NCBI GenBank assembly: GCA_021186555.1
Contig: JAJKFL010000004.1
Coordinates: forward strand, 41,708,351-41,772,350
Source of the DNA: Reticulitermes speratus
Lineage: Eukaryota; Arthropoda; Insecta; Blattodea; Rhinotermitidae
Direction: 5' to 3'
Length of the DNA stretch: 64,000 bases
Made by a program: the position numbers and the translations under genes. The notes under the pieces are model-generated. The model was not told the origin of the DNA. It searched no databases and worked only from the letters and a program-made list of their open reading frames with translations. Shown in pieces: positions 23,190 to 34,102 of this stretch. Every line of letters begins with the position of its first letter. Positions within the stretch are counted from its first letter, which is position 1.

Positions 23190-23480
23190 GTGTAATACTG
23201 ACAGGCCCAGAGAAAATACAGCCGAAAATTTTATATCAGTGGTCTTGAAACTCATCTGTTGACCCTTGTGGTAAGTTTGAATTTTCGTAGCACCCTGTGA
23301 AACAGAAGTCTACTTTTTCGGTGCAAGGATGAAAACTTTTTAGAGCACGAACTTTTGTTTAGGGAAAGTAGATTTGTACTTACTTCAATGAAACAAAAGT
23401 TATTACTGGTGACTTACACTGAAAATAAGCCCAGCGCCGACTACGCACAAAGATGGGGAGGAAAATAGAAAATGCAATTA
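23190..23480. other. No gene seen
   Basis: About 290 bp of AT-rich unique sequence between the 37-bp array and the palindrome. Confidence 0.5.
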
Positions 23481-23486
23481 CAGACA

Positions 23487-23546
23487 AATATTATTTTGAC
23501 AACCTGTAACTGCTAGATAGCAGTTACAGGTTGTCAAAATAATATT
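23487..23546. repeat. Perfect 60-nt palindrome (29-bp arms, 2-nt centre)
   Basis: Arms 23,487-23,515 and 23,518-23,546 are exact reverse complements (ATTTTGACAACCTGTAACTG in the left arm) around GA. No target-site duplication or gene is attached. The 2-nt loop is too tight for a normal pre-miRNA. Confidence 0.97.
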
Positions 23547-23639
23547 GACCGACTTCATTACAAAACAAACAACAACAGACCAATTACACCTCCCGGAGGC
23601 TTTGCCGTTGACACTGCAACAGTCTGTGTGGTTTACACG

Positions 23640-23945
23640 TGTTAGAGCTCCGGCTCACTTTACGCGCGATGTGAAGTAGTTTTGTGACTTTCACTACTGA
23701 GAAACATGGACAGGACGAAACGGGCCGGTTTTTGTGGCCTCCGCGATCGCCCGATCTCACTCCTGTGGGGCCAACTTAGGGCACAGTTTAGTGGAAAACA
23801 GTCAACAGGAGGGACGAGTTTTGGCGTTTGATTGAAGCAGCTGCGACAAGAATATTTCTGAAATTGTTCAGGGTGCCTACAATTAGTGACGTCACAGGGC
23901 TGAGTTGTGCAAACTTACGGGGAGCATTTTGAGCAAGTTCTGTGA
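23640..23945 (+). pseudogene. C-terminal remnant of a DDE-type transposase, copy 2
   Basis: Same fragment as the minus-strand copy at 7,341-7,640. In plus orientation it reads through WPPRSPDLTP, a stop-broken WGTV-like stretch and RDEFWRLIEAAATRI. After frame changes it ends GEHFEQVL with stop TGA at 23,943-23,945. The third catalytic residue region falls in SPDLTPVGP, where the expected Asp/Glu has been lost. The upstream two thirds are missing. The 57-bp array starts at the stop codon, as in the other copy. Confidence 0.65.
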
Positions 23946-24788
23946 ACACTGTCGATATTAAGACGCTGTTACGTTGAGGTACGTTGTGTGTAATAAATGT
24001 GAACACTGTCGATATTAAGACACTGTTACGTTGAGGTACGTTGTGTGTAATAAATGTGAACACTGTCGATATTAAGACGCTGTTACGTTGAGGTACGTTG
24101 TGTGTAATAAATGTGAACACTGTCGATATTAAGACGCTGTTACGTTGAGGTACGTTGTGTGTAATAAATGTGAACACTGTCGATATTAAGACGCTGTTAC
24201 GTTGAGGTACGTTGTGTGTAATAAATGTGAACACTGTCGATATTAAGACGCTGTTACGTTGAGGTACGTTGTGTGTAATAAATGTGAACACTGTCGATAT
24301 TAAGACGCTGTTACGTTGAGGTACGTTGTGTGTAATAAATGTGAACACTGTCGATATTAAGACGCTGTTACGTTGAGGTACGTTGTGTGTAATAAATGTG
24401 AACACTGTCGATATTAAGACGCTGTTACGTTGAGGTACGTTGTGTGTAATAAATGTGAACACTGTCGATATTAAGACGCTGTTACGTTGAGGTACGTTGT
24501 GTGTAATAAATGTGAACACTGTCGATATTAAGACGCTGTTACGTTGAGGTACGTTGTGTGTAATAAATGTGAACACTGTCGATATTAAGACGCTGTTACG
24601 TTGAGGTACGTTGTGTGTAATAAATGTGAACACTGTCGATATTAAGACGCTGTTACGTTGAGGTACGTTGTGTGTAATAAATGTGAACACTGTCGATATT
24701 AAGACGCTGTTACGTTGAGGTACGTTGTGTGTAATAAATGTGAACACTGTCGATATTAAGACGCTGTTACGTTGAGGTACGTTGTGTC
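23943..24788 (+). repeat. 57-bp tandem array, about 15 copies
   Basis: The unit starts TGAACACTGTCGATATTAAG and contains TTACGTTGAGGTACGTTGTG and AATAAATG. Near-perfect homogeneity, one G-to-A (GACACTG) in the second unit. The 319-codon minus-strand frame is a repeat artefact. Confidence 0.95.
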
Positions 24789-24950
24789 ATGAACAGGCGC
24801 CCTCAGAAAATAGCTAATGCTGTTTTTGTGGCTCTAACACCGCGGTGCTGCTGATTTATCGAGCTCCTTTAAGAGCAGAGCACAAGTCTTATCTTTACTG
24901 TATGTAACTGAGGACCACACTGATAGCTACCAGGATATCGCCATGCAGTA

Positions 24951-25080
24951 AACACCACCACCACCAACAACAACAACACCACCACCACCACCACCACCAC
25001 CACCAACACCACCACCGCCACCACCGCCACCACCACCACCACCACCACCACCACTGATGCTGCTGCTGCTGCTGCTACTT
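24951..25080. repeat. ACC/AAC trinucleotide tract followed by TGC tract
   Basis: About 100 bp of CACCAC with AAC interruptions, then (TGC)n to about 25,079. Frames are poly-Val/Thr and not coding. Confidence 0.95.
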
Positions 25081-25124
25081 AAGATTACTATTCTGACAAC
25101 ACCACCACTTTTTATTCGGGTTGT

Positions 25125-25320
25125 TCCGGGTTTAAATCTCGACCTGGAGACCGCCTATCCCGACTGATGTTTTTCGTGTCCTTTCTCAGTTCCTCCAGGC
25201 ACATCCCGTGATATAAGATAATTTAAAGTAGGCCACGACCGCTTCCTTCGACATCCTTTCCAGTTCGTTGTTCATTAATCCTACCATTCGACGCTACACA
25301 CTGTCACTTACTGCCACCGC
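25125..25320 (+). mobile_element. tRNA-derived SINE, family C (head degenerate)
   Basis: A B-box-like GGGTTTAAATCTCGAC is followed by CCTCCAGGCACATCCC, AAGTAGGCCACGACCGCTTCC and CCTTTCCAGTTCGTTG...CTACCATTC. The order of blocks matches 43,395-43,690. The A box is not recognisable. Confidence 0.55.
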
Positions 25321-26282
25321 TGTTAAATGAACCATGTCCTCCCTGTATATCGTACCCTTGATGTGAGTGAGTGAGTCACACCTTATTTCTCTGTGAGCTA
25401 TGCACTGAGGCCGAAGAAACCGTTGAGTATCGAGCATCTAATACAACACAGCGCATTAGATGGCAGTGTGGATATTATGGTGGGAACGAGGCTAGTTAAG
25501 TGCATAAGTAGCTTCATTCATCACTTTGTTCACTTGCTACACTCGGTCACTGACGGAGATGAGGCTTGCGACAGAGAATCAGGAGGGAAGGCAACGCGAC
25601 GCCTTTCGATTTCATGATAAATCGTTTTTCAGAGTGGAGAGATGTGGACTTGTGCCGGCGTGGTGACAGCTCTTTGAAATTACATTGCGGAGCACAACGT
25701 GTGGCAAGACCTGCTCTTTATTACACAAGATGAATTTTCTGATATTTCCTATAACGAGGCCCCGAACATTCCGTCCAGCTGAACAGTGGTGTTGTCTATG
25801 AAATGTTCTGAACATTTCATCCCACTGATCACTGCTGTTGGTCCTCGTAATGGAAATATCGTGTTATTGTGTGTGTTAGGTGCAGAGTTTCAGGCTTCAG
25901 AGGGGCATTGCTAGGCACTCCACTGACGGTGCTGTAGGAACGTTTGTTACAGGCTGAAACGTCAGGTGTAAAACTGTATAGCAAATCAGAAGCTGAAGCC
26001 TGTGCCTTGATTATTTCTAGCGCTGGCAGGAATCACCTCTTTGGTAACTTCACGTGCTGACGCACGTGTTACTGTGCCGTCTGCAGAGTGCGACCATGAA
26101 ATACAGCTACCGTATTTATACCTCCTTCTCCAGGAGTTTGGGTAATGACTGTCTGCGGCGCCGTTCTGCTCTTGTAAATGGAACTAGGCCGAGTGGCTGC
26201 AACTAGGGCGTAACAGCTTGCTCTATTGAACGGAACTGCTTCCATTCAGAGCACACCGTCATCGGCCTCCAAACTGGCTGTA
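25321..26282. other. No gene recognised
   Basis: About 960 bp. Two 67-74-codon frames lack domains and the sequence does not match other parts of the window. Confidence 0.5.
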
Positions 26283-26935
26283 TTAACCCTTTAAACCCCA
26301 GTGGTTACTATATGTACCACCATGTTTAACATTCAACAATTCTACGTTCTGCCCACACACTGTATTTATGTGTTTTGTGTGGATCTCAGAACAAACAGCG
26401 ATTATTTCACTGTACAGCATTAACTGACTGGTTTGTATAACTGAGACGGAGTGTGTTTACTGCGCGGTACGAACTGTATTTATGTGTTTTGTGTGGATCT
26501 CAGAACAAACAGCGATTATTTCACTGTACAGCATTAACTGACTGGTTTGTATAACTGAGACGGAGTGTGTTTACTGCGCGGTACGGACTGTATTTATGTG
26601 TTTTGTGTGGATCTCAGAACAAACAGCGATTATTTCACTGTACAACATTAGCTGACTGGTTTGTATAACTGAGACGGAGTGTGTTTACTGCGCGGTACGG
26701 ACTGTATTTATGTGTTTTGTGTGGATCTCAGAACAAACAGTGATTATTTCACTGTACAACATTAGCTGACTGGTTTGTATAACTGAGACGGAGTGTGTTT
26801 ACTGCGCGGTACGGACTGTATTTATGTGTTTTGTGTGGATCTCAGAACAAACAGCGATTATTTCACTGTACAACATTAACTGACTGGTTTGTATAACTGA
26901 GACGGAGTGTGTTTACTGCGCGGTACGAGCTGAGC
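26283..26935 (-). repeat. Satellite block 2 (114-bp units, minus orientation)
   Basis: Begins TTAA-CCCTTTAAACCCCAGTGG, then the 79-bp extension, then five 114-bp units with a few substitutions (AACATTAGCTG, GCATTAAC). It ends at GCGGTACGAGCTGAG and runs into AT-rich unique sequence. TTAA with CCCTTTA is the terminal pattern expected of piggyBac-type elements (inference). Confidence 0.93.
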
Positions 26936-27916
26936 CTCTGTATATAATTTACGTTACTGTTAGGTTTTGATGGATAATAATCACAAAGTGGTAGTAAAAC
27001 GTTACTTTTCGAACCCTTTCAGAAATGTGTGTGTATTTTCATAACGAACTGTGGGCTGCGCAGTGTGACGTGTGTTGTTGTTGCACTTCCTCCACAGGCC
27101 GGCAACTTCTCTGACACGGTTGTACTGCGGGCCTGCTGAAATGTAGGCGTCTCACGCCGTTCCCTTGAAGAACTGCCAGAATGATTGCGCTTGCCAGAAA
27201 CTTAAGGAAGCTCTTACTTTGATAGTTTCGTAAATACTGTGCAGGAATGTTAGTGTTCAGTCTGTCGTACAGGCAAGGTGTCAGCACTGACAACTGGAAC
27301 ATTTCCTGAAGGCCGGTACCGTATTGACATTGTACGTACTGTACCAGACACACATTCTTCGTCTGGGAGGTGGTTTGAGTTTCTTGTGACTGTCGGCTGC
27401 CGGTACGTGGCAACTAACAAACACTGTAATTGTGTTAGTATCGGGGGGGGGGGGTGGGGCTGCGACAGCTCAGTCGTTACAGTGACTAGGTTGTGGCTTG
27501 TACCGAACTGTACCGAAATTGGACGGGAAATGTAGAAAATACGGACAAAATTTCAATTACGCCTTTAAGTAAAGTATGACTTGGGTACATTTTGTTCACT
27601 CTAACAGTGTACTTAGTGTTCCACCGGTACGAGGTTGGCTACTTTCGTAATAAGGACACAACGACTGATATGTTTATTTACAAGTGAGAACTTTATGTAA
27701 ACTGAATATCACACAAGCTCATTACCTTTTAAATTTGAATATTGTCTAATAACTAAAGTTTTAGTCATTACTATTTATGTATAGATATAGGATCAGTGTT
27801 GAACTGCACAATGTGTGTCCAGCACCACAATGTGTGTCCAGCACCACACATGAGTTTCACTGTTTAACGGCACTGCATGCCCATATGACATGTCTAAACA
27901 CTTGCATTGTATTTCC
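26936..27916. other. No gene; poly-G run and a short duplication
   Basis: Contains a 12-G run at 27,443-27,454 followed by TGGGG, and a tandem 19-bp duplication (AATGTGTGTCCAGCACCAC) at 27,809-27,848. The 124-codon minus-strand frame at 27,039-27,413 shows no domain. Confidence 0.5.
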
Positions 27917-27949
27917 CTGATGATGGCGCAATCGTAGCCGAAACGTGTC
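27917..27949 (+). other. Hammerhead-like hairpin motif, copy with canonical CTGATGA
   Basis: CTGATGA, bulged T, GGC / GCC stem, GAAAC, then GTGTC. TTTCC before the core can pair with GGAGGAA after GTC, mimicking stem I of a type I hammerhead. Stem III would be only AC/GT. This is the copy closest to the canonical core, but stem II is short and no cleavage can be inferred from sequence alone. Confidence 0.5.
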
Positions 27950-28035
27950 GGAGGAAGTGTGACCTAAAATAATAAGGTAAAGATCTGTGTACTGCGTCAC
28001 GGAGTACATCGTTTGCAGTCTTGTATGTAGAGAAT

Positions 28036-28534
28036 GAGTCCGTACCGCGCAGTAACACACACTCCGTCTCAGTTATACAAACCAGTCAGTTAATGTTGTA
28101 CAGTGAAATAATGGCTGTTTGTTCTGAGATCCACACAAAACACATAAATACAGTCCGTACCGCGCAGTAAACACACTCCGTCTCAGTTATACAAACCAGT
28201 CAGTTAATGTTGTACAGTGAAATAATGGCTGTTTGTTCTGAGATCCACACAAAACACATAAATAAACTGTGTGGGCAGAACGTAGAATTTGTGAATGTTA
28301 AACATGGTGGTACATATAGTAACCACTGGGCTTTAGAGGGCTACAGTCCGTACCGCGCAGTAAACACACTCCGTCTCAGTTATACAAACCAGTCAGTTAA
28401 TGCTGTACAGTGACATAATCGCTGTTTGTTCTGAGATCCACACAAAACACATAAATACACTGTGTGGGCAGAACGTAGAATTGCTGAATGTTAAACATGG
28501 TGGTACATATAGTAACCATTGGGCTTTAAAGGGT
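28036..28534 (+). repeat. Satellite block 3 (114- and 193-bp units)
   Basis: Opens with TCCGTACCGCGCAGTAACAC, two 114-bp units (ATGGCTGTTT variant) and two 193-bp units. It ends CTTTAAAGGG-TTAC. Orientation as in blocks 1 and 7. Open frames starting MLYSEI are products of the long units. Confidence 0.93.
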
Positions 28535-29424
28535 TACAACACTTGTTATGCGAGACGAGGTAAGTTGGCCGACAGGGAGGGTGCAAGACGCATAGTGCAG
28601 TTTATTCTTGCTGACGTAACTCAGAACCAGGCCAGTGCAATATATTTGCACCGCTGTAATGATACTTATGTCAGGAGTCTAGAAGTGTTTCACCTCCGTC
28701 AGTTCATCGTCAAGAGGCTGACCTTCAGACAGCTGCGGTAACCGTTGCAACCGATCAAGGCTGTCTGACGACACTCGCTCGGTGACTGTCTTGCCTTCTG
28801 GAGGTCGTGGCTCGAATCGTGTTGCTGTAACTGTCGGCCATAAATGATCTGTTCAGATTGTATAGCGCCAGTTAGAGGATGACAGTGAATAGTGAGCCGG
28901 ATAGATGTGGAAAGAAGCGGTCTTGGCCTGAATGGAGGTTCTGTACTTGCGTTTGCCTGAGTGTCTGCGGAAAGTCAGAAAAACCGCTTGAACCAACGGG
29001 AAATGCATCTAAAGGGTATTTAAAGCAACTCGAGTTGTGCCTCACACGTAACAGCGAGGCTTTATTACAAACACCAAGCTGTTAATGCTATGTGGGCAAA
29101 TTATGTGAAACATGTTAATGCACTGTTTTGGTAAAATACAGATGTTTATAGGATGACGCAGCGGTGCAAGCTGTAACCAGCTGGGTCACTGTAACTCACT
29201 GCAAAGTATGCAGATCAGGGTGCATACGAAGGCATTGTGTCCCGTATTTAGGCATCTTGTCTTGAGCACGTGGGCCCATAAATGTTCCGTATTTTGAAGG
29301 ATTTGACCCTCTGAAGCTGCAGGCTGTACACTAATAAACGAGAACACGAATTAATGTAACGACAAGCTCATAGCCACCATACCCCGGGCGAAGAACTGGT
29401 ACTTGTAATTAACTGAACTGAGCA
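28535..29424. other. No gene recognised
   Basis: About 890 bp. A CCCTCTGAAGC near 29,309 resembles the outer end of satellite block 1, but no array follows. Confidence 0.45.
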
Positions 29425-29712
29425 GAGTACTTTTTGAGAAGCTGATAGTTTCTCAGATAGTCAAGGAATTACCTGTATTTAGAGAACTTTAAGGTTCATT
29501 ACCGTGTTACAGCAGCCCGCCCCTTGTCCCTGTCCTTAGCCAGATTAACCCTGTCCACGCTGTTTATTCCTCTTTCTGTACGATCAATATTAATATTTTC
29601 CTCCCATCTGTACCTAGGTCTTTCAAGTGGCCTGTTTCCTTCAGGTTTTCCTACAAGAACCCTTTATGCATTTCTGTACTCCCCATACGTGCCACATGTC
29701 CTGCCCATCTCC
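29425..29712 (-). mobile_element. Non-LTR retrotransposon 3' fragment (minus)
   Basis: The minus strand gives decayed RYRWEENINID- and DRDKGRAAV-like codons. This is the C-terminal segment after the reverse transcriptase that also appears at 49.8 and 52.3 kb. It is followed by the shared 3' tail (plus strand TTTTTGAGAAGCTGATAG...GTCAAGGAATT). Multiple stops. Confidence 0.6.
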
Positions 29713-29851
29713 TCCTCCTCCTCCTGTTACTTCCTTCCTCTTAGGCCAGCCCCTTGTTTTGTAACATCCTCAGCCCATTTTTTTCCTTACTGTGAGAGAC
29801 CAAGTTTCACACCTATATGAAACAACAGACGAAATAATATTTGTGGTGCAA

Positions 29852-29903
29852 AAGTCACTTGACACTCGACGTTTAACACGTTGCGTCTAGTGTCAAGTGA
29901 CTT
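29852..29903. repeat. Hairpin: perfect 15-bp arms, about 20 bp with one mismatch
   Basis: AAGTCACTTGACACT (29,852-29,866) and its exact reverse complement (29,889-29,903) around CGACG...CGTCT, loop about 12 nt. Could be two transposon ends in close apposition. Confidence 0.85.
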
Positions 29904-30317
29904 GTGCGCGACCCTGTATTTTAATTTTCAAACTGCTACATGTTTAAAGCCTACATAAAGTAATTCAGTACAATGCCAAGTCGACCCGAGGGAAGGCTGA
30001 CTTACGACATTGTATGAAAAGTGGTCGAGGCCCGCACCATGCCTCAGGCTACATAAGCAAGCCCCCACCTGCAATTCATGGCCACGGTGCCCTTAATGAA
30101 CTTGCAGTAGGCCACATATCAAAGAAGGCATAGTCCTGGGGCACCGCTACTGCGTGAGGTTTTATTTTGTGAATGATTTATGTATAAACAGTTTGTGTTC
30201 ACTTTCACAGCGCATATTGCTCGAACAGTGCTGGTTTCTCTTTCTTACAGAACTAATATAATGTCCGTTAAAAAGTCATCAGAAAGTCTGTTCGCTTGAT
30301 TAAAGATTACGTATGGT
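29904..30317. other. No gene recognised
   Basis: A short reading of MPSRPEGRLTYDIV near 29,972 stops at once. Nothing else is supported. Confidence 0.4.
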
Positions 30318-31016
30318 TTAACCCTCTAAAGCCCAGTGGTTACTATATGTACCACCACATTCAACAATTCTACGTTCTGCCCACACAGTGTATTTATGTG
30401 TTTTGTGTGGATCTCAGAACAAACAGCGATTATTTCACTGTACAACATTAACTGACTGGTTTGTATAACTGAGACGGAGTGTGTTTACTGCGCGGTACGG
30501 ACTGTATTTATGTGTTTTGTGTGGATCTCAGAACAAACAGCGATTATTTCACTGTACAACATTAACTGACTGGTTTGTATAACTGAGACGGAGTGTGTTT
30601 ACTGCGCGGTACGGACTGTATTTATGTGTTTTGTGTGGATCTCAGAACAAACAGCGATTATTTCACTGTACAACATTAACTGACTGGTTTGTATAACTGA
30701 GACGGAGTGTGTTTACTGCGCGGTACGGACTGTATTTATGTGTTTTGTGTGGATCTCAGAACAAACAGCGATTATTTCACTGTACAGCATTAACTGACTG
30801 GTTTGTATAACTGAGATGGAGTGTGTTTACTGCGCGGTACGGACTGTATTTATGTGTTTTGTGTGGATCTCAGAACAAACAGCGATTATTTCACTGTACA
30901 ACATTAACTGACTGGTTTGTATAACTGAGACGGAGTGTGTTTACTGCGCGGTACGGACTGTATTTATGTGTTTTGTGTGGATCTCAGAACAAACAGCGAT
31001 TATTTCACTGTACAGC
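30318..31016 (-). repeat. Satellite block 4 (minus orientation), truncated by a LINE
   Basis: Starts TTAA-CCCTCTAAAGCCCAGTGG with the 79-bp extension shortened (the CACGTTTAA portion missing), then about five and a half 114-bp units. The last unit breaks off at TGTACAGCA, about 5 bp before LINE sequence begins. Confidence 0.93.
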
Positions 31017-31020
31017 ACGA

Positions 31021-31612
31021 TAACAAACGATGCAAGATGTACACATGAATTTAAATGCAGGATTGCCATGGCAAAAGCAGCATTCAACAAGAAGAAGTCT
31101 CTTTTTACCAGCAAATTGGACTTAAATTTGCGGAAGAACTAGTAAAGTGCTACATTTGGAGCGTAGCTTTGTGTGGTGCTGAAACGTGGACACTTTGGAA
31201 AATAGACCAGAAGTATCTGGAAAGTTTTGAAATGTGGTGCTGGAGAAGAATGGCGAAGATCAATTGGACCGATCGTCTGAGAAATGAAGAAGCAATACAA
31301 AGAATCAAGGAGGAGAGGAATATCGTGCATACAATAAAAAGAAGAAAGGCTAACTGGATTGGTCACATCTTGCGTAGAAACTGCCTTCTGAAACAGGTGA
31401 TTGAAGGAAAGTTAGAGGGAAGGATAGAAATGACGGGAAGACGAGGGAGAGGACGTAAGCAGCTACTGGATGACCTTAAGGAAAAGCGAAGATACTGGAA
31501 ATTGTGTGGAAGCACTAGATCGCACCCTGTGGAGAACTCGTTTTGGAAGAGGCTACGGACCTGTCGTAAGACAGACTGCAGAATGATGATACATCATCAT
31601 CATCATCATCCG
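31021..31612 (+). mobile_element. Non-LTR retrotransposon C-terminal fragment with (ATC)n tail
   Basis: Codes for the region after the reverse-transcriptase palm of an insect LINE: KCRIAMAKAAFNKK, then after a one-base loss near 31,135 LVKCYIWSVALCGAETWTLW, SFEMWCWRRM, NWTDRLRNEE, RRKANWIGHILRRNCLL and GRRGRGRKQLLDDLKEKR. A further frame change follows near 31,500. The element ends in a (CATCAT)n tract (31,590-31,612), a usual 3' terminus for such elements. The endonuclease and most of the RT are missing, a normal 5' truncation. The left edge abuts the satellite block directly. Confidence 0.85.
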
Positions 31613-31615
31613 TCA

Positions 31616-31885
31616 TCATTTAGGCCTCAATAAACCTGTTTCGGCCTCGTCTAATAGTCTGTCAAAAGGTCTTCCAAGTCGTTTTTGTCCATTTGGCCTA
31701 TAATTCAGTATTATTTTTGGCATTCTCGTGTTGTTCATTCTTGTTACATGTTGTAGCCATTTCGATTTGCATCTTCTTAGTTTCCCGTCAACTGGTTCTT
31801 CTACTTTAAACTCTTTCAAAATCTGTTCATTCATTTTGTGGTCAAAAAGTGTGTATCCCGCTGTTCTTCTGAAAACTTTTACAGC
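31616..31885 (-). mobile_element. Second LINE C-terminal fragment (minus)
   Basis: The minus strand reads FRRTAGYTLFDHKMNEQIL, then KLRRCKSKWLQHVTRMNNTR, MPKIILNYRPNG and GRPFDRLLDEAETGL before a stop. It is one continuous 72-codon frame plus upstream codons. This is a different family from the plus-strand piece beside it. I recall very similar segments as abundant in cockroach-type genomes. It is an old 5'-truncated copy. Confidence 0.8.
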
Positions 31886-31965
31886 ATTCAGTGATTGGTT
31901 TTTATAACCGAGGCGGGGTGGGTTTACTGTGCGGTACGAACTGAAGCTTCAAATATAATCAAGGC
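31885..31965 (-). repeat. Diverged satellite fragment
   Basis: ACAGCATTCAGTGATTGG...GGTTTACTGTGCGGTACGAA is a mutated end of the 114-bp unit, followed by the CTGAAGCTTCAAATATAATC border also hinted at 58.95 kb. Confidence 0.7.
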
Positions 31966-31994
31966 TGAGTTTTGTCTTTGAAGCTTTTTGATTA

Positions 31995-32180
31995 TAACGT
32001 TACGTTTTACGCGCCAAAACACCGTATGACCACAACAATAGACAGGCTACTTTGCATTGTTACGTTTCACGCGCCAAAACACCGTATGACCACAACAATA
32101 GACAGGCTACTTGTGCATTGTTACGTTTCACGCGCCAAAACACCGTATGACCACAACAATAGACAGACTACTTGTGCAGT
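31995..32180. repeat. 60/61-bp tandem repeat, 3 copies
   Basis: The unit contains ACGCGCCAAAACACCGTATG and ACCACAACAATAGACAGGCT. Confidence 0.93.
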
Positions 32181-32332
32181 CGAACTTTCCCTAGCAAGTT
32201 GGTTCGCACGCAGGTAGGCCTATAGGCCTGCTGATTCTGTACGCAAACACTTCTTAGATTAAACCTGGGTACGTGCATTTCATGTGGTTGTGACGTGCTG
32301 AGGGACGTCTTTACGCCTTTCTCTAAGGTCCC

Positions 32333-32577
32333 AGCTGGTCACTGAGGTGTTTCATACCAGCACTGCAGCTGCGGTGATCAGCCGGTCACTGAGGTGTTTC
32401 ATACCAGCACTGCAGCTGCGGTGATCAGCCGGTCACTGAGGTGTTTCATACCAGCACTGCAGCTGCGGTGATCAGCCGGTCACTGAGGTGTTTCATACCA
32501 GCACTGCAGCTGCGGTGATCAGCCGGTCACTGAGGTGTTTCATACCAGCACTGCAGCTGCGGTGATCAGCCGGTCAC
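32333..32577. repeat. 47-bp tandem repeat, about 5 copies
   Basis: The unit is GGTCACTGAGGTGTTTCATA plus CCAGCACTGCAGCTGCGGTG and ATCAGCC. Identical copies. Confidence 0.95.
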
Positions 32578-32666
32578 TTGTGAAACTGACTTTGACATTT
32601 TTAATCACACTTTTAAGACGGTTTCGATTTTCGGCCTCCCCTGAAAATTCGTGCTGTTGCTAACAG

Positions 32667-32847
32667 AAACTGCCTGCCCAGCACCCACAAACTGCCTGCC
32701 CAGCACCCACAAACTGCCTGCCCAGCACCCACAAACTGCCTGCCCAGCACCCACAAACTGCCTGCCCAGCACCCACAAACTGCCTGCCCAGCACCCACAA
32801 ACTGCCTGCCCAGCACCCACAAACTGCCTGCCCAGCACCCACAAACC
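32667..32847. repeat. 22-bp tandem repeat, about 8 copies
   Basis: The unit begins AACTGCCTGCCCAGCACCCA. The copies are perfect. Frames over it (VCGCWAGSLWVLGRQF) are repeat products. Confidence 0.95.
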
Positions 32848-32849
32848 CG

Positions 32850-33183
32850 TAACCCGAGGTTGGATAGGGTGACCAGTTAGAAAGATCAATGTCCCTGAGC
32901 CCAAAGCAATTTTGCCACAAGTTTCGGGCAACCAGTCGAAGTGATCCCGACGCTTGTGATAATCACAGTGACTTTGTGGCATTAGCGTCTACTTAGCACG
33001 TACTAAGGCGCTCCCTGCAGATTACCCGGAGAAGCGCCCACCGTGTCAGCAGCAAACATTGCTACAAATTTGTAAGACATAAATTTACATCGCCACTGAA
33101 AGTTACTTCTGGTTAATATTTGGGGCAGAAATGACTGTGGTCGGATAATTTAACAAAATTGAATTGGTGACGTTTCAAGTGTC
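32850..33183. other. No gene seen
   Basis: Unique-looking spacer. Confidence 0.45.
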
Positions 33184-33291
33184 GACGTTTCGTCAGGTCA
33201 GCAGTTCTCGGTGTTCCTAAGGATCGTAGTTCTTTCATCATCAGGGTTACACAATAAAAGAAGAGTACGATCTTCCGAAACGTCGGTAACT
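33184..33291. other. Double GAAACGTC motif with hairpin
   Basis: The minus strand has CCTGATGATG (near 33,244-33,235) and CGAAACGTCGAC (33,183-33,194). The plus strand has CTTCCGAAACGTCGGTAAC ending near 33,290. AAGGATCGTAGTTCTTT and AAGAGTACGATCTT between them pair as an imperfect hairpin. It is a composite of the motif family in both orientations. Confidence 0.45.
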
Positions 33292-33599
33292 AACGACACA
33301 ACGGCATATCTCACATGGCTTAGCGCGAGATACGGGATGTAAAGATGGCGGTCATTAACCAGCATTATGTTAATCCTAATCGGTTCAGAAATACGAAAAG
33401 TACGGACTGAAGTTCATTTAGGCCCTTAGGTAAAGTGTGACTGGCACTGGGCCGATTGTATCGCAATGTGTGCTTACTTGACAACACTTTGTGTCCGAAA
33501 TACGTGCAAATTCGACAAACGGTTTAGTCTCTGATACTGGGTCACAGACAGACGGACGGACGCGGTCTCTACATAATGCTTTCTTTACTCTGTAGGGAA

Positions 33600-33740
33600 C
33601 GCCTAAAAACCAGTCAGTTAATGCTGTATAGGCAAATAGACTCTGTTCTGAGATCCACACGAAACGCATAAACACATTCTGACTTTCTGAATGCTAAACC
33701 TGGCCGTACGTAGATGACAGTAGGCTTTACACGGCAGGTG
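33600..33740 (+). repeat. Strongly diverged satellite unit
   Basis: AACCAGTCAGTTAATGCTGTA, GTTCTGAGATCCACACGAAACGC and TGAATGCTAAACCTGG follow the order of the 193-bp unit, with deletions (GTGAAATAAT lost) and many substitutions. An old single copy outside the homogeneous blocks. Confidence 0.7.
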
Positions 33741-34102
33741 TACCATTAACAATTCCCACATACGTCACTGACAATGGAATGGCGCAGGATGTATCGTTGC
33801 AAAATGCCGGCACTCGCCGCAGGCCTACGCCGGATTTCTGAATGAGAAGAGTAGTGGCTGCAGGCCAAGACATTTAAATCTCAGGATCCGGTCCAAACGC
33901 AAGTATCCGACCTTCAGCAACACGGAACAGACCATCATGGGACCGACAGCGCAGTCTAAATGTGTAGTACTGAGCGTACAGATCGACGTCACCGTGACAT
34001 GTCGACAGGGCCGTTGCAAGATTATCACAATGTATATACGGCTGCATGGGGCCTCGCCATTCAGAGGGCCCGGAAAAGGCTGCTTGCATTTCTGATTTTA
34101 TG

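Noticed and set aside
21414-23255. 613- and 555-codon minus-strand frames (TTCQYHTVYCHG repeats).
   Set aside because: Three 37-bp units equal 111 bp, so frames recycle. Variation between units ignores codon position.
23487-23546. Pre-miRNA.
   Set aside because: A 2-nt loop and fully paired 29-bp stem do not fit animal pre-miRNA shape. Small-RNA data would be needed.
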